Both the position numbers and the translations under genes were made by a program. A stretch of 64,000 nt of DNA from Bombardia bombarda (lineage: Eukaryota; Ascomycota; Sordariomycetes; Sordariales; Lasiosphaeriaceae): NCBI GenBank assembly GCA_030512295.1, contig JAULSR010000007.1, positions 768,501 to 832,500 on the forward strand, read 5' to 3'. Below, piece by piece: positions 1 to 10,708 of this stretch. The notes under the pieces are model-generated. The model did not search any database, was not told where the DNA came from, and saw nothing but the letters and a program-made list of their open reading frames with translations. Each line of letters opens with the position of its first letter. The stretch's first letter is position 1.

Positions 1-13
1 AACACACACCTAG

Positions 14-295
14 ATGATCATCGGTATGCACAACTCGGTGCATATGCACAACTCGAGTTGCACCCGGGACGCGGGCACGGGAGGAGTTCAGGGGGTGGTC
101 GTGAAGTACGCGGAGGCCAGCAACCATAGCTCGCAATGGGTCGGCAATGTTGGATGCGACGACAACTGCAACAGGCCGGTGTTGGTTGAGAAGTTGATTG
201 CGAAGGACTACGCCAAGCATGGTGGGGGCACTCTGTCTCATCAGGCAGCGAAGGACTTTTTCTCCCCCAGTACTGCTACTGGTAATGCCAATTAG
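14..295 (+). CDS. Hypothetical protein, possible terminal exon of a gene cut by the window edge
   Basis: Short open frame of 93 codons. The ATG lies directly after an in-frame TAG, and that TAG sits in a context (acacctag) that could be an intron acceptor, so this may be the last exon of a gene that starts upstream of the window. The peptide contains CxxDxC (residues 51-55 area) but no domain I recognise and no signal peptide. Codon use is moderately GC-rich, unlike random intergenic DNA here. I cannot assign a function. It could also be a chance frame. Confidence 0.3.
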   Translation: MIIGMHNSVHMHNSSCTRDAGTGGVQGVVVKYAEASNHSSQWVGNVGCDDNCNRPVLVEKLIAKDYAKHGGGTLSHQAAKDFFSPSTATGNAN

Positions 296-767
296 ATATG
301 GCATAATGATAACAGCGTATACATTGTGAATTTAAGTAGTATGAACGCCCTTTGTTTTTGGGCAAGTTCGACTCTGCCATCTTTGCTTATTCCCTGACAG
401 TTAGCTAATCGTGTGCGGAGTTCATCTCAAAGAAGTCGCAGATTGTGGCTTTGATATTTGTTCCGCCGTCAACGATCCTTCAGATGAAAACAGGAGCGGG
501 CAAACGAATACAAACAAGCCCCAGCAGTTTTAACTTGTCGATTTCTGACCAACACTTCCAATTCTTTTATCACGGTTGCCAAACTCACCGATCAATCCCG
601 GCTCATGTATGCTGTCTCTCCCACACAGCATATAACCCGGCCCATCACAGCCACCCTCTCCCCAAAGCACTGTACTGAACGCCTTCGCTAGCAACCTTCA
701 AATCCACAAGACAGCCAAACATCTCAGACTCGCTCAATTCGAACTAGCAAGCAAAAAATAAATCGCC
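296..767. other. Intergenic, probable promoter of the gene at 768
   Basis: About 470 bases without a convincing gene. A 77-codon frame (445-678) has no recognisable feature. The last 100 bases are C- and A-rich with few G, as is common in fungal 5' leaders, and end in a good start context (cgccATGG). Confidence 0.4.
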
Positions 768-1440
768 ATGGCAAAAAGCAAATCCAAGAAGCAGAGCAAG
801 CATAAAAAGCCCAAGAAGCAGAATAAGAACCAGAAGACCGAAGAGCAGAACAACGAGAAGAAACCCCTCCCTCCACCCACCACCGCCCAGGCCCGCATCC
901 GAGCCCGCATGGCCAACTCCTCCGTCAGCGAGGCCGAACAAAAAGCGTCCGAAGAGAGACGCGCGGCCCTTGCACAGATAATCAACTCGGTGGATACGAA
1001 CGACCCGAACGGGCCGGCCAAGAAAACGGCCGCCCCTCGCCGAGTACCAGAAGGAGGTAGAGGCTGAGCTTGCTTGGGTTCTGCAGAACGCCGAGGACGG
1101 CCTGGAGCTGGGCGCCGCCGCCTACGTCGAGGGGCGGATGAGCGACCAGCATGTCGAGGTGTACGAGGCCATGCGCCGGTTTGTCGAGCCGTTTCGCCAC
1201 CACTGCGGCGTCCAGGGTGCGGGCTGGGAGGCGGGGGAGATGAAGATAGCGGAGCTTTTGGATATTATGGGAAGGGCTATGGAGCTAGAGGAGGAGGAGA
1301 ACAAAACGCAGGGAGAGAAGGAGGAGAAAAAAGATGATGAAGAGAACGACGAAGCGGACGGTGAAGCGGGTGATGGAGATGACGATGGAGATGGCGAGGA
1401 GGAGACGGAGGCGGAGGAGCTCAATGGGAGTGATGATTGA
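768..1440 (+). CDS. Conserved-looking Lys-rich/acidic protein, reading frame broken once
   Basis: The start at 768 is in a strong context. The first frame encodes a very Lys/Gln-rich basic N-terminus and then runs out at 1067. The frame one base further on is open from 982 to the stop at 1440 and continues with a charged helical region (AEYQKEVEAELAWVLQNAED), a segment around EAMRRFVEPFRHHCG, and a long Glu/Asp-rich acidic tail. Both halves read as coding, so I treat this as one gene of about 220 codons with a single-base indel between 982 and 1067. No proper intron fits: the only GT..AG pair lacks a branch site. The basic head and acidic tail suggest a nuclear or nucleolar protein (inference). 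I do not recognise the family. Confidence 0.55.
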
Positions 1441-1722
1441 GTCTACTGATGTAACTATGCCTCTTTTTGTGCGACAGAGGGAGCAAATATGTAAACCACC
1501 CGGGTAAATACCGTATCTTCTAATCTTTCCAGAGGTCCCAGCAATATCACCATCGTTACCTCATTATCTGCCGTTGTTTAGCAGTTCTAAAGGAGGGGAT
1601 TATGAGATTATATGGGTAACAAGACTCATTAAAAATAGAAGGCTCTCTCTCTGTGTACTGGGCTAATAGGTCAAGGTTGCGGTATTTAAGGAACAATGTC
1701 TATATTGCGTAGAGAGCTTCTG

Positions 1723-2145
1723 TCAAATATACCTAAACATATTCTCCTTCACCGACCGCTTCATTGCCACCGGCTTGCCATCCTCGTACTCGATGCCCGA
1801 CGCGCCTCCGTCTCCGGATATGCCTTCCATCTTTAATTTCAGTTCCTCATCTAACTCTGCTTGAGTCTTTTTCTTTGCTTTTGTTTGTTGTTGTGTTTGT
1901 GTCTGGTAGTTGTTCATGTTACCAACTTGAGTTAGCCAGGACGGGATGCATAAGGTAGGTACCTTGCTCTCTTTATCACTGCTCCCGACACTCGATTGCC
2001 TTGCCTCTTGCGACACCGACGCGCCAGGTCCAGATGCTACGCCACGCACATGAATAGGAGAATGATGTTGACGAAAAGAGGTTTGAGAAGCCAGCGTAAA
2101 AGACCGCTTTGTTGGTATCGCCGATATTGGCCTTGCTCTAAACAT
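1723..2145 (-). CDS. Small conserved fungal protein, possibly mitochondrial
   Basis: A 140-codon single exon. The N-terminus is rich in Arg, Ser and Thr with almost no acidic residues over about 30 positions (MFRARPISAIPTKRSF), as in a mitochondrial presequence. The middle is Gln/Lys-rich. The C-terminal end, around MEGISGDGGASGIEYEDGK and then KENMFRYI, looks conserved and resembles a short C-terminal signature I associate with small uncharacterised fungal proteins (from memory). A 37-nt GT..AG stretch at 1926-1962 was considered as an intron and rejected, because it would shift the frame away from the conserved end. Function unknown. Confidence 0.6.
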   Translation of the reverse strand: MFRARPISAIPTKRSFTLASQTSFRQHHSPIHVRGVASGPGASVSQEARQSSVGSSDKESKVPTLCIPSWLTQVGNMNNYQTQTQQQTKAKKKTQAELDEELKLKMEGISGDGGASGIEYEDGKPVAMKRSVKENMFRYI

Positions 2146-3026
2146 CGCGTTGCCAGAAATAAATCTGATATATCAAATCCTTCTGTCTGGTTGACGCGGG
2201 TGGCTGCTGAGCTCAAGGATAATTGAAATGGGACGTCAAATGTGGAAGCCTCCGATTTCGTGATGATGTCATGTTTTGAAACTATCGTGTACCCCTGTCA
2301 ATATCCTTGTCTCTTGGCAAAGTCCCACTTAATTATCGTCCGACCTGCTACCACGTATCAATGATTCATCATTTGTACGAATCACAACCCGTTGTTTTTT
2401 ATAGCCGTCGAGACCCAAAAAAAAAGAAAGAATAGGAGAGTTCCGACGTCAACGTGATTTTAAGCAGAGACTGTTGTTATAATGCGATAACTCATCCCTA
2501 CCTAGAGCCATGAGTAGAAAGTTCTACAGCTGAACACATACAACCCTAAAGGTGTCTAGTTACAGTCACAAGCAGAAAGTCTGTTTACACCTAGCAGCGG
2601 TGGGTGTAGATAGACTTTCTGCTCCATGCTGTACCTAGGCGGTTTCATGGCTAATGAGCTATTAGTTTAGGCCAGAGTTTATAGTGAATGCGTTGATGTC
2701 TTTCGAGTGCATATTTGTTGGTTGACAGTGAAGCTGCTTCTCATGACCTTTACGGCGTTAATATAATCCTTATAGCTCAGGAGTTGGTTTATATTCGCCC
2801 TTGATCACAGTTGCTCTAGACAAATCACTCCTGACAAGGTTATTAACTGACCCCAAAAGTTGGATTGTTTGTTCACGCAAAAATATCACAACTGCTATTT
2901 CCAGACTCATACAATGACAATCCCCTGAAAGACGTATCCTATATACATAATAATAAACACGGCATCCTCATTTATCACCTATCGACTTCTTCAAAGTCGG
3001 GTATCAAGCTCGCACATGAAGCACAC
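2146..3026. other. Intergenic, no gene seen; contains an inverted repeat
   Basis: About 880 bases between a minus-strand start and a minus-strand stop. Apart from the inverted repeat at 2571-2623 and an A-rich run near 2416 I see no structure. Long frames here are antisense shadows of the Rds1-like gene. Confidence 0.5.
2571..2623. repeat. Imperfect inverted repeat, 21-bp arms, 11-base loop
   Basis: The left arm (2571-2591) and the reverse complement of the right arm (2603-2623) agree at 19 of 21 positions. Both outer ends are AGCAGAAAGTCT. The two mismatches are transitions. This would fold into a stable hairpin. It could be a remnant of a small inverted-repeat element or a transcript 3'-end structure. 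No coding frame crosses it. Confidence 0.7.
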
Positions 3027-4424
3027 CTAGCCAGACTGGTACAGAGCCAGGCCATAGACGTGCGGGTTGAGCATAGAAATGTTGTATGGTGTGACATACA
3101 AGTCCAAATCAGTGAGGACGAGGAACATGGTGCCGTTGATACCTGGGTCGCCTGCAAAAGTGCTAACGTTGGGCTGAATAGTATAAGCAGTGTTGTCGCT
3201 GACATTCTGCAGAGGCGTGTACGTCACGTTGAGCTGGGTAACCCAAGCAGCAAAGGTGGGCTGGGCAACAGTCGTGTTGGTAATGTAGCTGTTGTTGGGG
3301 CCAATCGGCTTGCCGGGCTCATCCCACTGCAGGAAGACCTGGCGACCTGGGTAAGACAGGGGCTCGGAGCGGTTCCTGGTGATGGCCGGCGAGCAGTTGA
3401 CGCCAACCTCCTTGCTGGCGGAGCAATCTTCCTCTGGCTTGATATCTGCGGTGCTCAGGGTGTTGGTGTACGGCCCAGTCGTCTCGTTCCAGGCGCTCGA
3501 GCCATTGATACGGGCAGGGTTCGGCTGGTTGAGGATGTAGACGGCAGGGTAGTTCTGCCACGCGAGGCGGGTCTGGTTCGCGGGGCAGCTCGAGATGTAG
3601 GGTGCAAGGAGAGTCCATGCCCATGACTGTGGGATGCCGACTTCAAACCAAACCGGCATGGGGAACAAGCCCTCAAATTGACGGAAGATCATCTGCTGGC
3701 GGGCCTCGGTGGTGATGCTCTGCAGCAGGAGCTGGCCGACATCATGGGCATCCAGGTGGTTGAGGAAGCCGTAGACGCCCGACTCGCCAAACCGGGTCAG
3801 CTTCTGGCAGAAGTCGATGAACTCGCGTATGTTGGTGACGGGGTAGTTATAGGTGCACTGGACTGGCGCAGAGGGGCCGAGGATGTTGCTCAGTAGTGTG
3901 GCGTGGCCAACCTCTTGGTCGGCCATGAACTCAATGAGGTATCTGTCCTCGGCCGTGAGACCAGCTTCCTCGAACTCTTCAGGAGAGAAGGTGGCCAGAC
4001 CCCAGTGGAACAAATCTAGCTCGATCCATTCCTGGTACAAGCCGAGCGCAATCGACTCATAGTCAAAGTCCGACTTGACCTTGTAGTCGGGGATGGTGCC
4101 ATTGGTGTCAGTCCCACCAGCCGGTGTGTATGGGGCGGGCTCTGGAGCGTGCAACTCGCCGTCGCTGGGGTACGGATTGGGTTTTGGTGGCAGTGGTGCG
4201 ATTGACGCCGCGAGCACGTCAGTCAAGAGAGCGCCTGTGGTTGTTGGGGTCCCGGTATATGGACCGTGTGAGGTCACATTGGTGTGTGGCACATCTGGCG
4301 GTACGACTGCTGGAGTGGCTTCGGCAGAGAATGTGGTGGTGGCTTCCGAAACGACGGGGACGGCAAGCGAGCGGGCGACGAAACCCAGCAGCGCGGCGCC
4401 TGTTGAAACTTTGAGCGCAACCAT
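3027..4424 (-). CDS. Rds1-like stress-response protein, secreted ferritin-like fold
   Basis: Intact single-exon gene of 465 codons. Residues 1-22 form a signal peptide (MVALKVSTGAALLGFVARSL, then AVP). A Pro/Thr-rich linker runs to about residue 110. The core at roughly 115-290 (ESIALGLYQEWIELDLFHWG, EFMADQEVGHATLLSNILG, HDVGQLLLQSITTEARQQMI) has the helical E/H pattern of the ferritin-like domain of S. pombe Rds1 and related fungal proteins. The C-terminal third carries many N-glycosylation sequons (NGS, NET, NRS, NNS, NVT, NVS). Rds1 is known as a gene induced by nutrient and temperature stress; the biochemical role is unclear. The assignment is firm at family level. Metal binding is not demonstrated. 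Confidence 0.9.
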   Translation of the reverse strand: MVALKVSTGAALLGFVARSLAVPVVSEATTTFSAEATPAVVPPDVPHTNVTSHGPYTGTPTTTGALLTDVLAASIAPLPPKPNPYPSDGELHAPEPAPYTPAGGTDTNGTIPDYKVKSDFDYESIALGLYQEWIELDLFHWGLATFSPEEFEEAGLTAEDRYLIEFMADQEVGHATLLSNILGPSAPVQCTYNYPVTNIREFIDFCQKLTRFGESGVYGFLNHLDAHDVGQLLLQSITTEARQQMIFRQFEGLFPMPVWFEVGIPQSWAWTLLAPYISSCPANQTRLAWQNYPAVYILNQPNPARINGSSAWNETTGPYTNTLSTADIKPEEDCSASKEVGVNCSPAITRNRSEPLSYPGRQVFLQWDEPGKPIGPNNSYITNTTVAQPTFAAWVTQLNVTYTPLQNVSDNTAYTIQPNVSTFAGDPGINGTMFLVLTDLDLYVTPYNISMLNPHVYGLALYQSG

Positions 4425-5822
4425 CTTCGTAGTGCTGGATCGCGTTGAAAACGACCGGACTCAGATGCGGAGAAAGATGGCGAGACTGTTCGAAAGCCTA
4501 CACTAACTACAGCACACCATCTCGGTCTTATAAGTTTGCAACACCGCGGAGCAGCGCGTCCGTCATTGCTGAACATCTCATCAACAACCCGCAACCTGCC
4601 ATGAGATGTTCCATCATAGATTTTGAGCAAGCGAGCCAATCCGATGGCACAATTCCTTGACGTGTGGAGGTTAGGAGGGCTAAATTTCTCCTGCGCGGCC
4701 CGCCTGTGCAGCAAGCATGTAGAATCTAGTCGTCATCGGATCCGTCTTCGTTTCTTCTCCGGAGCCAGCGTCAACGTTTGTGGATACTAAATTCTCTGAT
4801 GGCCCGGCCGGCAAGGTGACTTGCTGGCAACGCGAAAATCGAAAAATTGATGTCGCTAATCGTGATACGACATTGTCTCTCGCAGCGCGCATTTATGATT
4901 GGTGGAAGCGGACCGATTTGGTGGGTTCGGAAAAGTCATGATGACATGGAACGTTCATGACTGCCGAGATGGGTATCGGCAGTAGTGCGGGCCTCCCTGC
5001 CTTTACACAGTAGGATGCAAGCATGTCTCGGTCATGGAAGTCTAACAGAAACATTGTTGTGAATTTGTGGGTATTTGTCTGTAGTTGCCATGGCATTCTC
5101 TTACCGCTCCTTGTTCAATTGCTATCGTCGTTTGGAGGGCGGTTGCGCCTCTGGTGCCGTCTTTGCCGTCTTCGCATGCGGATGAGACATGCAAGATGCA
5201 CCAGTCAAACTGCAGCCCTCTGCAGGGCGACGTGTAGAAAGAGAACTTTATGCAAGGAACAGACTGGATTTTGCGCCAAGTGGTGGGCTGTTAGCGTGAT
5301 AAAGGGTTGTCGAAGTGTTCCGGGAATTATCTGGATTTGCACCAGCTCTATCCGTAATCCGTGTGCATCGATTGCCAGGTTCATAGAAGCTTTCCGCTAC
5401 TAGGGCATGTGGAGCGATCAATTTTACCATATCGAAAACAAGGTTCACTAACAGCGGTACCTCTTTTTCTTCGGCGTCAAGACCTTGAGGGCGGAACGAA
5501 ACTACTCGCTAATGCCAAGGGGATGGATAGGGAAGGAACGGATGGATCTTGGCAGTTGGCACATGGCACCATGTGTGGGGAGCTGTTGGTGGGCCATGGT
5601 ATCAACCCATCGACCCTAACATTGCTCAATGAGTGCTAGGTTGAATTACAGTGCAGCCACCAACTATTCTATACACAAACCCGCCCTCTCCGCCATCATC
5701 ACCTATCGTCATCGCCATCGCCCTCCACCCTCACTCACCATGACCCTCAACCAGGCCCCTCACCAACCAAAAAGACATACCCTCACATTCAACATTCAAT
5801 TCCCAAGACGGCCAAAGACAGA
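4425..5822. other. Intergenic, no supported gene
   Basis: About 1.4 kb. Several frames of 60-145 codons exist on both strands but none has a recognisable domain, a signal peptide or a coherent start. The part next to 4424 is the promoter side of the Rds1-like gene. Confidence 0.5.
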
Positions 5823-6230
5823 TCATCTCGGTCGGTGCCCCTCGTACCACCAGCCCGTCTCCGAGTTCTTTGCGATGCGGATCTGCCGCCACGCCTCGTA
5901 GAAGTCGTCGACGTCGCATGAGTGCTGCCCGGGCTCTTCCCCCCTGGGCGCGTCTTCTCCCTTGTTAGACTTGTAGTTGCACAGATAGGCCACCGACCTG
6001 CCGATAGTGCACCGGATCTTGCTGTGGTAGCTGACGGTCCGCCACGAGCAGATGTTGTCGTGCAGACACTGTATGGCCTGGTGCATGTCGCATTCCTCAA
6101 TGTCGTTGTTCGAGCCCCAGATCTGGACTCCTCTTGTTGTCTTTTCTGCTCCAAAGGCATCCGGCTCGGGCTGGGGGAGGCTGGCAGCCATGGCCAGTGC
6201 GGCGAGGAAGGGGGTTATTATGAGACGCAT
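5823..6230 (-). CDS. Small cysteine-rich secreted protein (effector-like)
   Basis: I place the start at 6230 rather than the upstream in-frame Met at 6278, because that Met begins a clear signal peptide (MRLIITPFLAALAMAASLP). The protein has 135 residues; the mature part of about 115 residues has six cysteines (EEC, QCL, ICS, RCT, LCN, SCD), enough for three disulfides, and three tryptophans. There is no transmembrane segment and no GPI-like tail. Small size, secretion and an even cysteine number are the usual marks of fungal effector or antimicrobial-type proteins, but I recognise no named family. It stands alone: the upstream 2 kb lack a convincing gene. Confidence 0.7.
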   Translation of the reverse strand: MRLIITPFLAALAMAASLPQPEPDAFGAEKTTRGVQIWGSNNDIEECDMHQAIQCLHDNICSWRTVSYHSKIRCTIGRSVAYLCNYKSNKGEDAPRGEEPGQHSCDVDDFYEAWRQIRIAKNSETGWWYEGHRPR

Positions 6231-7983
6231 GGTAGATGAAGAGAACGGCGAATGACTCTCGTGACCACACCCAATCACAAAAGCTCACAGGGTATCTCTG
6301 AGCCTAAAGACAAGACTGGGTCGGCTGATGCAAATCGTAGTTGACTTGCCGCAACAGTCGAGCAAAAGCAAAAGGCGGGTCAAGTTTGTACGCAATGAGT
6401 ATACCACCGAGGTAGCCTCAACGACAATTCAACAGTATGTGGTGATATCATGACGTGGATAAACAATTGGACCTCAGACATCAAAGGCAGAGGCAGACCG
6501 CAACCATACTACTGAAGACCTTCCATCCCCTTGGCTGATCCATACAAGGGTTTCTTTTTGCCACTTTGTTCGGAGAAGCATATATGGTTAAACTCAACAC
6601 AAAACAGCAGGGCAACACATGAAAAACTCAACTCTCGTACCTTCTACGTTAGTCGTATCGTAGTCGTCACTGGAGGGTAACGTTGAATGTTCATAACTCC
6701 GTTCCTCGGATCTTTATAACCAGCTAATATTCACTGGCGATATAGTTCTATGCAAAACAGACAGAGAATTCTAACATCGTCTGTGTCGCAGTGAGGGTTA
6801 TTAGAATCATCGTATATCACCATTGTTCCAACTTCTGAGACGAACCTGGGTAAACGAAATTTTCATTTTTGGGCATAGCTTTCTCTCTTAGGGTTAACTC
6901 ATTCAACCTCAAATGTCATATCGTGCAACATGTTGACGCTTTGACAATATAAACCTTTACCCTAAGAAAGCGGTCTAGAGGGCGAAGACGCAGATGACCT
7001 GATGGAGGGAGTCATACCTTCTCCACCGGTGTTACGTGCAGCTGAGCGATTCTATCGAGAGCTCAGGTGTTGGGAATGCCAAACGCCAAAACGCCAACAA
7101 AAGAAAAACAAAAGAAAAACAAAAGAACTACAAGAAAAAAAAGAAGAAAAAAAGAAAAAAACACAAACGCTAATCTTAACAAACGTTAAAAAACCACAAA
7201 AAAAAAAAACGCTATGAAGAGAGAGAGCGGCCTCCAGAGGAGAGGACAGAGAGGAGGCCGCCTCAGAGTCGGAGGTGAGGTAGAGAGGGAGTTCGTCGCC
7301 CGGGAAGGCCTCGGAGTGGTTGGAGGGGGCGGGGGAGCGGACCGGGGAGACGTCTGGCCAAGGGTTTTGACCGAGTTGGGGCGGCTCGGTCGAGGAGTGA
7401 GGTGGCGAGGGAGAGGGAGGGGGAGGGGGAGGGGCCGAAGCCATGCGCAACATCTGCGATACTGATCGATATCCATCATAACGTAGGTAGGTTGGTTTGC
7501 TATGATTTAATCTTTCAGCTGCGCACACGCTCGAGTGGCTGACTTGGTTCTGGCGCCTCTTCCGAAGATTGGGCGACAGGCTCTTCGACCCTCCCCTAAA
7601 GCTTAAAGACGGGGCTTTACAGCTTCGAGAAGGTATAACCCTATTTCTTTGAGAATGTATTAAAACCCCTCCCCTGCTTCCTTGGTTCTTCTTTCCTCCA
7701 TCTCTAACAACCTCTGCATCCAGGATACTCGGTATCTCGCATTCAGCATCGCAACATACCACCAAGAACAGATAGTACGTACCACATCGCCGCAGTCAAT
7801 ATAGCAAGTCTCATACAGAAATTGTCTTGTCTCGTTACATACGTCTAATAGTGCATCAGACATGGGCAGAGTCGCTAATGCCACTCGGCAACTATGCTCC
7901 CCTGTACGCTAGGCATGGAAGGATTATAAAACTGGCCGCACGATGCGCAAGAATCTAGAGAGAAAGCAGCAGAACCAGAACAG
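6231..7983. other. Mostly non-coding; A-rich and GA-rich low-complexity tracts, weak gene traces
   Basis: Contains an A-rich tract (7085-7210, repeated AAAAGAAAAAC-like units) next to a G-rich tract (7214-7450). The long minus-strand frame across it (7052-7765) is mostly a translation of these biased tracts. Two minus-strand fragments look slightly gene-like: a start at 7861 (MSDALLDVCNETRQFLYETC) and a Pro-rich start at 7444 (MASAPPPPPP, later DELPLY). I could not join them into a gene model, so I leave them unassigned. Confidence 0.4.
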
Positions 7984-8325
7984 TTGGCATGCAAAGCGAA
8001 CAAAACCCAGCCTCAACCAATCAAATCTTCGCCTCCAAGAGGATGGCATTTCAACAGGACGGCCGAGTTTCCCTGGTGCCTCCAGCAGGTCGTCCAAGAG
8101 GAGAGCAACTGGCGCGGGACGTGGATACTGGAAGTGAAAGATATGCAAGGCATGGACTGGGGCACGGTGCTGGTGCCCGGGGACGGCGGACGAGGTGGTA
8201 AATACCAGCGCAGGCCGACAAAGCACTTGCCATTTACGCCCGAGATGCAACAAGGCGACTCGACGGTTTTGAGCGACGGAGGGCAGGACGATTTGATGGT
8301 TTGGCTAGGGAGAGCGGTGAAATAA
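7984..8325 (+). CDS. Hypothetical protein, weak
   Basis: A 113-codon frame whose peptide (WILEVKDMQGMDWGTVLVPG, ending DDLMVWLGRAVK) has a protein-like composition. The start context is poor and no domain is recognised. A minus-strand frame of similar length overlaps it. It may be a remnant or a terminal exon of an unmodelled gene. Confidence 0.25.
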   Translation: MACKANKTQPQPIKSSPPRGWHFNRTAEFPWCLQQVVQEESNWRGTWILEVKDMQGMDWGTVLVPGDGGRGGKYQRRPTKHLPFTPEMQQGDSTVLSDGGQDDLMVWLGRAVK

Positions 8326-8851
8326 CCGTACTCCGCGGAAGTGTAACAAATGCAATCAAGAGCTCTGACTCGGATGTTGGCCGTTGGCAAAGTTTAACCA
8401 CGAGCCGTCGTGAAATTGCTTAAGGTCATGGCCACTGACTCGCAAAAGGGCGGTCCAGGGGACCAAGCACATCTGCTCTGGGCCCTAAGATCAGACTTGC
8501 AAGGTGAGCCGATTTCCGAGCCCTTGGTCGTCCCTTCCTGATGAAGATATCGGCAGCCAGTAAGAGCTTGAGAAGCGACTTTGACCTGCATGGGCCATGT
8601 ACAGTACTTTCCATCCCAACCAGATGACTTCAGTTAGTGTACACTGCAGACCAGCCACTCCAGTGTCACTGTTTTGGATGTTTTAAATACACCAAACACA
8701 CTTTCCTAATTTAATCACGAAGTCTCCTCTGCCTTCAATGATTGTGGCCGCCTGAACTAAAGAACACGACGCGAAAGCATACCCGCGATCACGAACCTCG
8801 TCGCCACTACCTATCGCTCTCCTTTAGCCTCCTGCGGACATCTCCAACAAC

Positions 8852-10708
8852 ATGACGCCCACCGCCTACCTCGTCCTCTCCTCCGTCACAGTCCTCCTCC
8901 TAAGCTACATCTACTACAAGCTACATCCCACCCCCCTCCCCTCCATCCCCTACAACCTCTCCGCCCCCCGCCGCGCCTTCGGCGACCTGCGGGCCATCAA
9001 AGCACAGGGCCGCCTCATCAAAGAACCCTCGGCCGCTATGTTCGCTGTCGCCAAGAACCTCGGCTCGCCCATCGCCCAGCTCCTCCTGACCTCCTTCAGC
9101 TCGCCCATCATCGTGATCGACGACCCCCGCGAGGTTGAGGACGTCCTGGTCCGGCGCAACCGCGAGTTCGACCGCTCGCCGCTGACGACGCGCTTCTTCC
9201 AGCCCATGCTGCCCGCCTGCACAATCGCGCAGCTGACGACGCCGGCCCTGCGCGCGCAAAAGAGGCTGTGGAGCGACGTCATGAGCAATGACTTTCTGAA
9301 GCGCGTCGTGGCGCCGAATATCCGCGAGGCGGCGAGGGAGCTGGTTGAGCTGTGGGGGCTCAAGGCGGAGCAGGCGGGTGGCGAGCAGCCGTTTGAGGTG
9401 GGGGTTGACTTTGAGGACGCGGCGCTGGATGCGATTTGTGTTGCGGTGCTGGGGTTGAAGATGGGGGTTACGAGGGGGCAGATTGACAAGGTTAGGGGGG
9501 AGATGACGGGGGGTCACGACAGCGAGGCAGAGGACCCGTTTGCTGATACGCGCTCGTCGGCGGCCATCTTGCGCAAGACGTTGAAGTATCTGAATGATAT
9601 TGTGGATGCTGGGTTTACTTCTGTCTGGCCCGAGTTTGCGTTTTGGCGCATCCGGATGTCGCCCGCGTACAGGCGATTCAAGAAGATTTCGGACAATGAG
9701 ATGCAACGGCTGATGGCTGGTGCGTGTGAAAGATTTCAGCGACTCGAGGCGCTGGATGGCGAGACGGCTGGCGAAGAGCTCGACACTTGCGCCATGGATT
9801 TGGTGCTGAGAAGGGAAATCATCACGGCGAGGAAGACCGGAGAGGTTAAATCTGATCCGACACGGGATCCGGCCATGTTGCAGGAGCTCCTGTTGTTCCT
9901 TCTGGCTGTAAGTGTTCCCTCCGCTATGCTTGATAGTATGGCGGCTAATATTCTCGAACTCCGACAGGGCCACGATTCCACGGCCAACACCCTCTCCTGG
10001 TTTGTCAAGTTCATTGCCTTGTATCCCGGCCCCCAGACTACCCTGCGACAAGCTCTACAGGCGGCCTTTCCCGGCCCAGAACTTCCCTCGGCAGCGGACA
10101 TTGTCAACACCGATATCCCGTATCTCGACGCGGTCATCGAAGAGACCGTCCGGGTTGTAGCTACGGCTGGCATCATCGCGCGCATCACCGTCGTCGACAC
10201 TGAAGTTCTGGGTACATCGCATCCCCAAAGGCACAGACGTGATTCTCAACACCCGTTTCCTTCGACCCCCAGTGGCTGTGCGTGAAGACATCCGCAGCGC
10301 GACAAGCCAAGCCGCCCAGGCGAAGCGGACCCGTGGGGGCCTGGATGGCGACAGCGGGCATGACCTGCACTTGTTTGAGCCGAGGCGATGGCTGACAAGG
10401 GACGAGACCCAGGGAGGAAAGGAGGTGTTTGACGCTTTTGCGCTCCCGGCTTTGGGGTTTGGCGGCGGCTTGCGCGGCTGTTTTGGTAAGCTTCATTCTC
10501 GGCAAAGGATACATTGTGGTTGAACTTTGCTGACACTTGCCGTATCACAGGCAAGAGGCTTGCAATGCAGGAGCTCCGCATCCTTATTGCACTGCTCGTG
10601 CTCAAGTTCGAGTTTCTGCCGCTGCCAGAAAAGGTTGCCAGCATGGAAGCCGAGGAAAAGCTGTTTCGCCGGCCAAAGACTTGCCATGTGAAGTTGAGGG
10701 CCTTGTGA
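8852..10708 (+). CDS. Cytochrome P450 monooxygenase, frame broken near 10214
   Basis: Membrane-anchored P450: N-terminal hydrophobic helix (residues 5-23), helix-I motif GHDSTANT, ExxR as EETVR, an FEPRRW motif, the heme loop FGGGLRGCFG with its cysteine ligand, and a normal C-terminus (KRLAMQELRI onward). Two introns: 9908-9967 (60 nt, in frame, GTAAGT..CAG), which restores the helix-I motif, and 10486-10550 (65 nt) directly after the heme loop. One extra base near 10214 moves the reading frame: upstream it ends ...DTEVLG, downstream it resumes as HRIPKGTDVILNT, a standard P450 segment. If real, this gives a heme-less truncated protein; it may be a sequencing error. The substrate cannot be inferred, since there is no biosynthetic cluster around it. 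Confidence 0.85.

Noticed and set aside
1926..1962. GT..AG stretch with a CTAAC-like site inside the gene at 1723-2145
   Set aside because: Only 37 nt, branch site too close to the acceptor, and removal would put the conserved C-terminus out of frame.
2865..3626. 253-codon plus-strand frame
   Set aside because: Antisense to the Rds1-like gene, which has a signal peptide and family motifs; no features of its own.
7052..7765. 237-codon minus-strand frame
   Set aside because: Runs through A-rich and G-rich low-complexity tracts; the Phe/Ser/Cys-rich end is a translation of the A-rich run. Only short parts look protein-like.
8921..10051. 376-codon minus-strand frame
   Set aside because: Antisense shadow of the P450; composition follows GC-rich third positions of the sense strand.
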